Below, piece after piece: positions 7,710 to 15,872 of a stretch of 64,000 nucleotides of DNA. The notes under the pieces were generated by a model. The model made no database searches. It was not told where the DNA came from and saw only the letters and a program-made list of their open reading frames with translations. A program made the translations under genes and the position numbers. The DNA is from Bacteroidaceae bacterium. GTDB taxonomy: Bacteria > Bacteroidota > Bacteroidia > Bacteroidales > Bacteroidaceae. Within the stretch, counting starts at the first letter, position 1, and every line of letters starts with the position of its first letter. The stretch spans positions 41,319 through 105,318 of the forward strand of contig JAFZZI010000002.1 in assembly GCA_017615835.1 (NCBI GenBank). The letters are read 5' to 3'.

Positions 7710-8058
7710 GGTGAATTACAAGCAGAATGATAACAAAGCCCACCAGCGCTACATGCAGCACAAACATACCCTTGTTGCTGATGGGAATACCTACGTAATA
7801 ATCAAAAGTGTTGATTGCCTCACAAGCCATAATATAGGCAATCAGGCATCTGTGCCAAAAGCAGAACCGCAGCACATAAGAAAGCAGGAACACACCTATG
7901 TAGATGAGCATCGTCACCAGGTAACCCAGCGCTTCCATGTTATATCCAAAGTAAGCCGATAGCGAGTTGCTGGCGCAAGCCAGTGCCGCTATAATCGGCA
8001 GATGCTTTATCCAAAGCGCTGCCAGTTTCCTTATACGCTGATACCTATCTTCGTTCAT
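7636..8058 (-). CDS. Holin-like integral membrane protein
   Basis: A 140-residue protein with about four membrane segments: HLPIIAALACASNSLSAYFG (about 19-38), GYLVTMLIYIGVFLLSYVLR (about 45-64), a shorter one at about 70-85, and MFVLHVALVGFVIILLVIHH (about 98-117). The C-terminal tail is charged and cytoplasmic (KEVQRRKSDG). Together with the adjacent DUF6549 spanin-like and DUF5675 hydrolase genes it fits a holin that permeabilises the inner membrane. Its start codon overlaps the stop of the 38-residue basic protein gene (TAATG). Holin families are too diverse to assign by sequence alone; the call rests on topology and location. Confidence 0.65.
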   Translation of the reverse strand: MNEDRYQRIRKLAALWIKHLPIIAALACASNSLSAYFGYNMEALGYLVTMLIYIGVFLLSYVLRFCFWHRCLIAYIMACEAINTFDYYVGIPISNKGMFVLHVALVGFVIILLVIHHVKEVQRRKSDGPAGVCNNRTTQR

Positions 8059-8174
8059 TAGTGGGTCTTGCGTCCGTTACGTGATACACCTTTCTTTGTA
8101 GCCATTGGCCGCGGCCGCGCCTTAGCTTTCGCCTTGGTGCTGCTACTGCTGCTCTTGCTCTTGTTGCCTGCCAT
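8058..8174 (-). CDS. Very small basic protein (38 residues)
   Basis: A short gene with sequence MAGNKSKSSSSSTKAKAKA at the N-terminus and ARPRPMATKKGVSRNGRKTH at the C-terminus. It is extremely basic and serine-rich. Its stop codon overlaps the start of the holin-like gene as TAATG, which supports translation. Small proteins ending in a similar ATKKGVSRNGRK motif recur beside lysis genes in Bacteroidales phages as far as I recall. It could bind nucleic acid or be a minor virion component; the function is unknown. Confidence 0.65.
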   Translation of the reverse strand: MAGNKSKSSSSSTKAKAKARPRPMATKKGVSRNGRKTH

Positions 8175-8227
8175 AGGTTTTCTCTGTTAGGTTAAACAAT
8201 ATAGTAAATAATTCTCAAATCGCAATC

Positions 8228-8833
8228 TTATCTGTCAATGATTATGTGCTCCAGCCCAGTAATGGTGCTATGAGGGTTGAGTGACACCGCATCCAACTGG
8301 CGGTCCTTGACTTTCTTGGTTTTCCAGAACAGGAACTTTTTGTAACGGACCGTCTCTGTCAATACTATCTCATCACGACTTGTCATGGTACCGGTAAAAC
8401 TATCCTCAGTAAGCAGGCCGTCAAACGTGTACCACTCATCACCACAATGGACTGATTTAGCAGTGATATATACAGAGTCTATCTGGATCACTGTATCATG
8501 CGGAACACAGCTCAGCTGCTCGATAGTATTAAGCTGCGCTTTATTGAGCTGCTGCAGATCGCGGTTTTTACCGGTCAGCTCCTTAATTAGTGCTGCATCC
8601 TGAGCCCTGAACTTTTCAAACTCCTTTATAGTCAGCTCCAGCGAGCCCACACGCGCAGCATTAAGGCTGTCACGTACCTGAAACTGCTCGCAGTCAGCCA
8701 GCAGCACCTCAGTGTTACTCTTATACTTGTCACGTTCATCAGTCAGTTTTTTAATCTGACGTTCCTGCGACACGATGGTTGCTATCATGCAAAACAAGAT
8801 AGTTCCCAAAATGATATAGAGCTGTTTTTTCAT
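8228..8833 (-). CDS. DUF6549-type spanin-like membrane protein
   Basis: A 201-residue protein with a single N-terminal membrane anchor (LYIILGTILFCMIATIVSQ, about 5-23). A long periplasmic coiled coil rich in Lys, Glu and Gln follows, then a beta-rich C-terminal domain with the segments YTFDGLL, FTGTMTSRDEIVLTE and KKFLFWKTKKVKDRQLDAVS. This layout matches the DUF6549 family of Bacteroidales phages. The i-spanin (Rz-like) topology suggests a role in disrupting the outer membrane during lysis, which is inferred. The start overlaps the stop of the DUF5675 gene (ATGA), so the two are translationally coupled. Confidence 0.75.
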   Translation of the reverse strand: MKKQLYIILGTILFCMIATIVSQERQIKKLTDERDKYKSNTEVLLADCEQFQVRDSLNAARVGSLELTIKEFEKFRAQDAALIKELTGKNRDLQQLNKAQLNTIEQLSCVPHDTVIQIDSVYITAKSVHCGDEWYTFDGLLTEDSFTGTMTSRDEIVLTETVRYKKFLFWKTKKVKDRQLDAVSLNPHSTITGLEHIIIDR

Positions 8834-9270
8834 ATTATACGGATAAATGTTTTGATACCTCTCTGCTTAGCATCAAGCATCAGATGCATCAGTTCATGAA
8901 AACGCTTTTGGCTGTTCAATACCTTTCCAACTTCCAGATTGTCACCAGGCAATATACATCCATCGGTATCGTTGACCGTTGTCCCGGGGTGCATCAAAAT
9001 GCGGCTCCGGCCAGGCACATTTTTAAGAGTAGGAACCACCCCGCCATAAGGCTTTGCCCACACGCGGTTTTTAAACTTGGGACTAACCGTATCAAGATCT
9101 ATCTCATAAGTTCCCTCTGGAATAGCCGTTACACCATGATGATAACCGTTACAAGGCGGCTCCAGTATATTGCAAAGCCTTACACCATCAAGGCTCAAAA
9201 CCCCAATGGTGTAAGCTGCTTTCTGCCACCTGCGCACCAGCACCAGTATCTGTTTACTTTCCTGCTCCAT
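8830..9270 (-). CDS. DUF5675 protein, probable endolysin
   Basis: A 146-residue soluble protein matching the DUF5675 family. Visible hallmarks are the early LEPP segment (ILEPPCNGYHHGVTAIPEGTY, trimmed here to its key residues LEPP and IPEGTY), RILMHPGTTVNDTDGCILPG with the conserved His-Pro-Gly and Asp-Gly-Cys, and a C-terminal helix. The HPG and DGC residues resemble the His/Cys active site of L,D-transpeptidase-like folds, so it may act on peptidoglycan. It lies next to spanin-like and holin-like genes, which makes it the best endolysin candidate in the window. The leader ends in TAACTGATATCG before ATG, like the early gene leaders. Confidence 0.75.
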   Translation of the reverse strand: MEQESKQILVLVRRWQKAAYTIGVLSLDGVRLCNILEPPCNGYHHGVTAIPEGTYEIDLDTVSPKFKNRVWAKPYGGVVPTLKNVPGRSRILMHPGTTVNDTDGCILPGDNLEVGKVLNSQKRFHELMHLMLDAKQRGIKTFIRII

Positions 9271-9360
9271 CGATATCAGTTAGTATATCCCAGAATATCA
9301 AAACAAAGTATTTTGTTATTATATTCAGTATTGCAATATGTACCTCTGTTCATGTCCATC

Positions 9361-12300
9361 TTACGCCTGTAAAGCCTCAATGATTGCTGCATAGTCGCTC
9401 CAGCCGCTCGCAGTCTGATATGCCGTCACGCTTGCCGCCGGCACGTATATGTGCGCAAGCGACGCGCACCTATCGAAAACACCCCAGCCGAGTGCGGGAG
9501 GTGTCAGGGCGAGGACTGTCACTGTCTGCAGGTAGGTACAGTCTTTGAATATTCTATTTTTAATAGTATGCAACGTCGAAGGAAGTGTGACGTGTTCTAG
9601 CTCCAGACATTCCAAAAAGACATCGCCTCCATTTTCAGTCTCCGAGCCCCCCAAATATTGGATAGCGCCCAGGTCAGAGACACTCTTCACTTTTGTCCCT
9701 TTGAAGGCGCTACCACCAAGCATTGTTAGGTTGGGCAGGCTAAGGCTGACATTTTCGAAGGCTAGGGTGCAGCCCTCAAACGCTCCGCTAGCGACCTCCG
9801 TCAGCGATGCCGGAAGGTTGATAGTCGTCAGCGATGTGCAGCCACTAAAAGCATTTGTACCTATGCGTGTGGCGGCCAGCGGCAATGAGACTTCTGCCAG
9901 CGATGTGCAGTTCTGGAACATCCCTCTCCTTGTGCCGGGCGAGACATCTGTTATGTTTCCGAGGCTCGCGACCTTCGTTATGCCCGACCCGTAAAAAGCG
10001 TCGGAGTAACTGTCTCCTGCATTAAGATACTGGAGAGCAGGCATGTTGACGATGCCAGTCACCTTGGTACAGCCTCGGAAGGCGCCATAACCAAGCCGTG
10101 TGACATTCGGCAGGTAGAGCCCGTTAATCTCAAGGTTAGCACAGTCAAGGAAGACGTTGCCCCCTCCATCTACTAGGTCATTGCCTATGGCCGTCAACAC
10201 TGTCCAGTCAACATTCACAGTGCGGAGGCTGGTGCAGCCGGCGAAGGTTCTCGCCCCCAGCACGCGCACGGTGCTAGGCAGCGTAGCCTCCGTGAGGTTC
10301 AGGCACCCTTCGAAGGTGCCATGACGATTGCCGGGCGAAGTATTCACCACACTGCCGAGATCCAGCACGCGCGAGATGCCTGTATTTTCAAATGCACCGG
10401 AAGTAGAGTCATCGACTCCAAGTGTTGTAAGGCTGGGTAATCGCACGTCGCCCGTCAGGCCGGTGCAGTTCCTGAAGGCCCAACGTTCTATCTGTGTGAC
10501 ATTCGGCAGATAGAGCCCGTCCATCACGAGGTTGGTGCAGCCGCTAAAAAGGCTGGCGCCGAGCAATGTAAGCGAGGAAGGAAGCTCTACGGATGTCAGG
10601 GCAGTGTTGTCCAGGAAATTATTTTCGTATATTTCGAGCAGCGAGGAAGGCAGGACGACATGTGACAAGGAGATACAGCCGTAGAAGACGTTTCGTCTTA
10701 TCACGGTTACGGACTGCGGCAGCTCTACGGAGCGCAGCGACGTGCAGCCGTTGAACGTATATTCGCCAAGTGTCGCTATGCCGGTGAAGCGTGACAGCTC
10801 GTCGAAGCTGACAAGCGACGTGTTGCCGTTGAAGAGACTGCTCAGCGTCGTGACGGCAGCGGCCTCCTCGGACGTGATGCCGCCGTCGTGGTCGGTGTCC
10901 CAGTTCGCGAGGGCCACGGCGGAGACGACGGGGTCGGCGAATCTTATCCACAACTTCGCCGCGTCGATGTGCAGGCCCTGGAAGGTGCTCTCCAGCGTGC
11001 CTATGCTGTCCTCATAGGCGGCATCCACGGTGATGTCGCCCTGTATGACGGGTACGTCCGTCTCGAGACCGTCGGCGGTGAGACCTTTGTATGTGTGGCT
11101 GTTGCCGTCCTTGTCTTTGTTGGCGGCGATGGCGGACAGCGCGTCAAGCAGCGTGCCGTTGCCCGTCCACGTGAAGTTGGTGACGCGGATGAGCTGGAGC
11201 CGCTGCCCCTCACTGTTGAAGATGGAGGCGAGCATGCTGACGGCATCGGTGGCGCCGGCATCTTCCACCTCCAGACGTACCACGCCCGCCAGCGAGGAGT
11301 ACGAGAGGTTGGTCAGTCTCTTTACAGAGCGCAGTATTATTGCGCTGATGGTGGACGGCAGAGAGAGCGTCGTTATCTTGGAGCCCTCCGGCAACGTTAT
11401 GTTGGTGACGGAGGTTCCGGCGAACAGTGCCTCGCGCAGGCGAGGACAGCCGCTCAGGTCAACGGCACTGGCCAGCGACGGCAGGTTACGCGCGTCGATG
11501 CTTTTCAGCGACGGGCAGTCGCCGATGCCCACTGACGACAGTTGCGAGGTGACCTCCAGTGCGTCTGCATCTCCAAGCTTCAGCACGCGCAGGCGCTTGC
11601 CGCTTATTGACGGTAGCGCAGCGGCGGTCGTCTTGCTGAGGTCACCTATGCTGGTGAGGTAGTCAGAAGCCACGATGTATATGTTGGTGTCGGCGCCGGC
11701 CGGCCCTGTCAGCGTCACGGGCTCGCCCGCCATGACGCGCGACGCGGCTCCGACGCGGCTATTCTGTCCTATCAGGATGGCGGGGTAGAGGTCGAAGGCC
11801 GGTGTCAGCGTGAACGTCTCGGCGGCCAGCGGTCTGTATGAGAGACGGCCCAGCGATGCGTCGGAGCTGCCGGCGGCGAACGGGCCGTAGCGGTACAACG
11901 ACATGCAGTAGAGCATGCGAAGCTCCACCCAGCGGCGCTCGGCCTCCAGATGGTCGCCCAGCGACTGCGCAAGCGGGTGTGTATCGACGGAGGCGACGTA
12001 TGCGCCGTTCTTCCACGCATCCTCGTAGGTATATTCGGCATCGTTGTTGTATGCCGTCTTGGTGAAATACCGCTGGGCCTTGCCCCAATAGTAAGCCTCG
12101 AAGAAGCCCATCAGACGCTCCATCACCGTCGTGCCGCTTCCTGCGGCGTACATCGCGCCCAGTATGTCGCGGCCCGTCTGACGGCACTCGTCGGCGCAGC
12201 ATTCGCCCACGAGCGTCCAGAAGACGCTATCCTCGCCACGGAAGACATAGCCCGTGCGTGAGTCGTCGAGGAAGTCGTGCATCTCGATGCTGTACGGCTT

Positions 12301-15300
12301 GCGGCTGTGGCCCTGGTTGTCGATGTCGAAGATGGTGTCAAGGTCGTCCTGCCGCCAGCGCCACTTGCAGCCGTTGCCGCCGAAGCAGTACGGGTAGCTG
12401 TTCTTGGCGAAGTTGTCCGTAGCCCCGAAGATCTGCAGGAACACGAGGTGGAACAGCGCGTCGCGCTTGTCCCAGTACTGTTCCCAGTTCGCGAGGAAGT
12501 CCCCGCGGCGGGCTTCGCGGAACAGCTCGTTCTTTTCCGCGGTCGTCAGCCCCTCAAGGTCGGTGGCCTGACCGCCGTAGCTGACGTACTGGTCGAGCAT
12601 GCTGACGCCACTGAACTCGTAGCGGCCTGTGCGTATGTCATGGTAGCACAGCTTGTATCGGTCGGGGCCCTCGCCGTCCAGCCAGAACTCGTAGTACTGG
12701 TACAGGCGGCCCGTCGCCGTGTCGCGCTGCGCCTCCCACGCCGCCACGTCGGCGTTAATGTCGGCGAGTGTTGAGGTGGTGCCCAATATAAGTGTGCTGT
12801 TGCGATACGCCACCTCGTAGGCCGGTTTGAAATACTGCTCCATGGCTGCTGTCACGGCATCCTCGGAGGCCGTCTTGTCGGTGTCGAGCCCGCGGAAGTT
12901 GCCAGCCTCCCACCCGGCCTCGTAGTCAGCGACACCCTTGACGACACACAGAGCCTCCTCCTCTCCGACATAGCGGACGTCACTGTTCCACGGATAGCGG
13001 AAGGTGGTGAGACGCACGCTGTGGTCCAGACCTTCCAGCGACATCAGCGTGTCGCTGAATCGCTCGTCATCCCACTTGAAAGTCGGCTTGTCGCCTTTGT
13101 CGGGGCCCACGGTGAAGAGGCCGATGAACCGGTATGAGTACAGGCCCTCGGCGCCCTCGACAGGCTCCTTGACAAAGCCGTACACAGGCTCCATGTAGAT
13201 GGCCGTGCGGCCGCCGGCCTCGTTGGGGCCCGCCACGATGTCATGAAGGTCGTTGTAGGCCGCAGTGGTGCCCATCTTGTGGCCCTGCATAGAGCTGGCC
13301 ACATTCTTTTTCGCCGTGATGCGCTTCAGTGCCGGATAGTCCGCGCCGCGGAACCGTGCAGTCTTGGAATCCGCGGGCTCGCCCCAGTCTCCGGAGGACA
13401 CGTCCCAGTAAGATACGGGGCATTTCTTTGCGTCATTGCTCTTGTCAATGCGGAAACGCAGGTTCCAGCGGTAGTAGTTCATGGATGTGGTGCCCTGTCC
13501 GGACGTCTCCACGCCGAATATCTTCAGCGAGTCCGCGGGACGGTCGTGCCAGCGGAACTCGACATTGGATTTGGTGGCATATTTCTTGTCCATACCCCAG
13601 GCGGGGAGCACCCCTTCCGGCTCGGCTATCTCTATCACCATCACGTTGGCCTCGCGGCTCACGGCATCATAGTCCACGTGCCAGCCGTCATCCACGACAG
13701 AGCGCCCTGTCGCATACGCCAGCTGCTTGTCGGCCTGCGTCGGCAGCGAGGCGACATAGTTGGCGAAGGCGTCTGCGGAGCCGAAGGCACGGTTGTAGCA
13801 GCGCACGCCGTAGAGATACAGGTCTGCGGCGGAGCTGCCCAGTACCAGCGGCGCATCTATGCTCCACACGTCGTTGTCGCCATAGGCGAACTGGCATTTT
13901 TTCGCTCCGTTGACGTATATCTGCGCAAGGTTGCCGTAATTGCCCTTGTAGTTGCGTGTCAGCGTGACGATGACGTTGACGCGCTCGCCCTCCTTGAAGG
14001 TATAGCTCTGCTCCAGGTCGCCGGAGGCGGCAGAGAGGTCGTTGCTGTGCAGCGTCACCTGCTCGGGCCTTATGCGCAGACCGCGGAAAGCTGCCGACAG
14101 GAGGTCGTCCATCACGGCTATAACAGGCTCGTCGTAGTCAGAGGCGTTGCGCACGGCGAAGGTCAGCTCGACGGTGCGGGCATTGCCCACGTCGCCCAGC
14201 AGCGGCCATGAGATGACGGGACGCGCACCTGCAGGCACGAGCAGACAGCGGCGACCCGCCTCGTCGGCAGTCCATCCGTCGGTGCCGTCCACCCACGCTA
14301 TGCCGTCCCATGTCGCGGCGATGCGGCTGCCGTCCACCTCGTTGACGGCGTAGTGCTGGCGGTTGCTGCGGTTCGCGGGATTGATGTAGAGCGTTGCGCC
14401 AGGCGTTGCGGGGTAGCTCGCGGCGTTGTCGATGGCGATGTCCGCGGCGGCGGTGTTGCCGCCATCCACCTCTATTGTCACATGTGCAGTCAGCTCGGAC
14501 GAGTCCGAGGCCACTTCCACCTGGTGTGAATACACGTGGGGTTGCGAGGTGGTCTGATTCTCTATTATGTCGTCCTCGACGATATAGGACGTCTGGCCGC
14601 CGAGACGCACGGACGCGTTGACGGTGACGGGAGCCGCCACAGCGCTCTCGCCGTCATACAGCGCATACGAGAAAATGTCGTTGGCGGCACCGTTGACGAG
14701 GCTGCCGGCAATATTGTTCATTACCGCGAGGCGTGCCGTCAGCACGTCACCGGCGGCGACGCAGATGATACTGAAGCGCACGTGCTCTGTGGCCAGTGTG
14801 TCGCTGGTCACCCACATCTCGACTGTATATATGCCGCTGCCGGTCTCGGGGAACGTCAGCGATGGATAGAAGTACTCGTTCTCGGTGTATGTCTGGGTGC
14901 CAAGATTCACTTCCACGTCAGCCGGAGTATAGCCGTCGCCGCGTACGCGGATGTGCAGCGTCTTGCTTACAGCGCCGCCGATGTTGAGCCCGCCAAGCGA
15001 GTAGGGACGGCCCTCGATGAAAGGGGCCCACCAGTTGAACCTGTCAGCGGCGAGGTACATGCTCGTCAGTGTGGCGTCATATATGGCAGAGGTCTGCTCG
15101 TGTGTCTCCGAGCCCACTGCCATCACGCGGATGCGGTTGCGGCCGTTGGCGAGCCAGCGGCGCACGTCGAAGGTGAAGGTGTCGCCGTAGCGCAGCGTCA
15201 CACCCTCCATGATGGTGTTCCATTTCCCGGCGGCGCCGGTATCGACGGCTATCTGGAGTGTCGAGTCCTCGCGTGTGTCGCTCCATTCGATGTCAGTCAC

Positions 15301-15735
15301 CGCCTTGCGCTGGCTCAGCACGCTCACGCTGACGAGAGCCTCCTGCTGCTGCACGGTGTAGTAGTACACGCCCGTGGGAGAGTCGCCCAGGATGCGGTAC
15401 TGATAGACGGTGCCCGTGAAGTTGAAGATACAGCTCGACACTATCAGGTCGCTCTGCTCCGGCTGCCCCTCATTTAGCCACTGCTGGCGGTCGGCCGCGT
15501 CGCGGAAGTTATACAGCGTGCTCGTCGCCGACACAAAGAAGGATGCGCCCGCACGGGCGTTCAGCGCCTCCTGTATCTTGAGTTTCAGAAACTGTTCTAT
15601 CTGGAGACCGCTAAAGGGCAGGCCGTCGCTCGACGGCTCGAAATGGGAAATACGGCCTCGCCCGTCAGGGGCGCAGTTGCCGTTCCAGTCCTGTTCAAAA
15701 CTCTCAAGCTCGTCTATGGTAGGTTTCTTTGCCAT
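9361..15735 (-). CDS. Giant receptor-binding-type tail protein: LamG-like, CotH-like region and BspA leucine-rich repeats
   Basis: About 2,125 residues. The start at 15735 (MAKKPTIDELESF) follows an AT-rich leader; an ATG at 15768 would add 11 residues. The N-terminal third is beta-rich. A concanavalin/LamG-like segment (about 560-680; INVIVTLTRNYKGNYGN-type strands, IYVNGAKKC) is followed at about 750-1240 by a CotH-kinase-like region, tentative, with FGATDNFAKNSYPY and the acidic RWRQDDLDTIFDIDNQG. An EF-hand-like loop, DTDHDGGITSEEA, lies at about 1606-1618. The C-terminal 500 residues are BspA-type (LRR_5) repeats such as IGTNAFSGCTSLTTINLP, as in Bacteroidales adhesins. It probably binds the host surface. 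The central part is much more GC-rich than neighbouring genes, suggesting acquisition by transfer. Confidence 0.85.
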   Translation of the reverse strand: MAKKPTIDELESFEQDWNGNCAPDGRGRISHFEPSSDGLPFSGLQIEQFLKLKIQEALNARAGASFFVSATSTLYNFRDAADRQQWLNEGQPEQSDLIVSSCIFNFTGTVYQYRILGDSPTGVYYYTVQQQEALVSVSVLSQRKAVTDIEWSDTREDSTLQIAVDTGAAGKWNTIMEGVTLRYGDTFTFDVRRWLANGRNRIRVMAVGSETHEQTSAIYDATLTSMYLAADRFNWWAPFIEGRPYSLGGLNIGGAVSKTLHIRVRGDGYTPADVEVNLGTQTYTENEYFYPSLTFPETGSGIYTVEMWVTSDTLATEHVRFSIICVAAGDVLTARLAVMNNIAGSLVNGAANDIFSYALYDGESAVAAPVTVNASVRLGGQTSYIVEDDIIENQTTSQPHVYSHQVEVASDSSELTAHVTIEVDGGNTAAADIAIDNAASYPATPGATLYINPANRSNRQHYAVNEVDGSRIAATWDGIAWVDGTDGWTADEAGRRCLLVPAGARPVISWPLLGDVGNARTVELTFAVRNASDYDEPVIAVMDDLLSAAFRGLRIRPEQVTLHSNDLSAASGDLEQSYTFKEGERVNVIVTLTRNYKGNYGNLAQIYVNGAKKCQFAYGDNDVWSIDAPLVLGSSAADLYLYGVRCYNRAFGSADAFANYVASLPTQADKQLAYATGRSVVDDGWHVDYDAVSREANVMVIEIAEPEGVLPAWGMDKKYATKSNVEFRWHDRPADSLKIFGVETSGQGTTSMNYYRWNLRFRIDKSNDAKKCPVSYWDVSSGDWGEPADSKTARFRGADYPALKRITAKKNVASSMQGHKMGTTAAYNDLHDIVAGPNEAGGRTAIYMEPVYGFVKEPVEGAEGLYSYRFIGLFTVGPDKGDKPTFKWDDERFSDTLMSLEGLDHSVRLTTFRYPWNSDVRYVGEEEALCVVKGVADYEAGWEAGNFRGLDTDKTASEDAVTAAMEQYFKPAYEVAYRNSTLILGTTSTLADINADVAAWEAQRDTATGRLYQYYEFWLDGEGPDRYKLCYHDIRTGRYEFSGVSMLDQYVSYGGQATDLEGLTTAEKNELFREARRGDFLANWEQYWDKRDALFHLVFLQIFGATDNFAKNSYPYCFGGNGCKWRWRQDDLDTIFDIDNQGHSRKPYSIEMHDFLDDSRTGYVFRGEDSVFWTLVGECCADECRQTGRDILGAMYAAGSGTTVMERLMGFFEAYYWGKAQRYFTKTAYNNDAEYTYEDAWKNGAYVASVDTHPLAQSLGDHLEAERRWVELRMLYCMSLYRYGPFAAGSSDASLGRLSYRPLAAETFTLTPAFDLYPAILIGQNSRVGAASRVMAGEPVTLTGPAGADTNIYIVASDYLTSIGDLSKTTAAALPSISGKRLRVLKLGDADALEVTSQLSSVGIGDCPSLKSIDARNLPSLASAVDLSGCPRLREALFAGTSVTNITLPEGSKITTLSLPSTISAIILRSVKRLTNLSYSSLAGVVRLEVEDAGATDAVSMLASIFNSEGQRLQLIRVTNFTWTGNGTLLDALSAIAANKDKDGNSHTYKGLTADGLETDVPVIQGDITVDAAYEDSIGTLESTFQGLHIDAAKLWIRFADPVVSAVALANWDTDHDGGITSEEAAAVTTLSSLFNGNTSLVSFDELSRFTGIATLGEYTFNGCTSLRSVELPQSVTVIRRNVFYGCISLSHVVLPSSLLEIYENNFLDNTALTSVELPSSLTLLGASLFSGCTNLVMDGLYLPNVTQIERWAFRNCTGLTGDVRLPSLTTLGVDDSTSGAFENTGISRVLDLGSVVNTSPGNRHGTFEGCLNLTEATLPSTVRVLGARTFAGCTSLRTVNVDWTVLTAIGNDLVDGGGNVFLDCANLEINGLYLPNVTRLGYGAFRGCTKVTGIVNMPALQYLNAGDSYSDAFYGSGITKVASLGNITDVSPGTRRGMFQNCTSLAEVSLPLAATRIGTNAFSGCTSLTTINLPASLTEVASGAFEGCTLAFENVSLSLPNLTMLGGSAFKGTKVKSVSDLGAIQYLGGSETENGGDVFLECLELEHVTLPSTLHTIKNRIFKDCTYLQTVTVLALTPPALGWGVFDRCASLAHIYVPAASVTAYQTASGWSDYAAIIEALQA

Positions 15736-15755
15736 GTTATATTTTTTTGTTGTTA

Positions 15756-15872
15756 CTAATGTTTCCATACATCCTCATGGCTCCAGGTGGAATCGTGAAG
15801 CCATACGCCGCCGCCGAAGCAGCTGGCCGCCGCGGACATCGCCGCCATCAGAAATCGTCTCAGACTGCTCAT
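15756..15872 (-). CDS. Very small protein (38 residues) between fibre and receptor-binding genes
   Basis: It begins at 15872 with an ATGA overlap with the stop of the fibre gene upstream and ends 20 bases before the chosen start of the giant tail protein. The sequence starts MSSLRRFLMAAMSAAASCF and ends GGGVWLHDSTWSHEDVWKH. The N-terminal part is hydrophobic with a Ser-Cys that could be a lipobox-like site, and the C-terminus is rich in Trp, His and Asp. The overlap, position and amino acid pattern suggest a real gene, perhaps a small tail or lipidated protein; function unknown. Confidence 0.6.
   Translation of the reverse strand: MSSLRRFLMAAMSAAASCFGGGVWLHDSTWSHEDVWKH

Noticed and set aside
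9361-15768. Long open frames on the plus strand and other minus frames (for example 13243-14211, 14536-15477)
   Set aside because: They mirror the GC-rich coding frame of the giant tail protein and have no family resemblance or start context.
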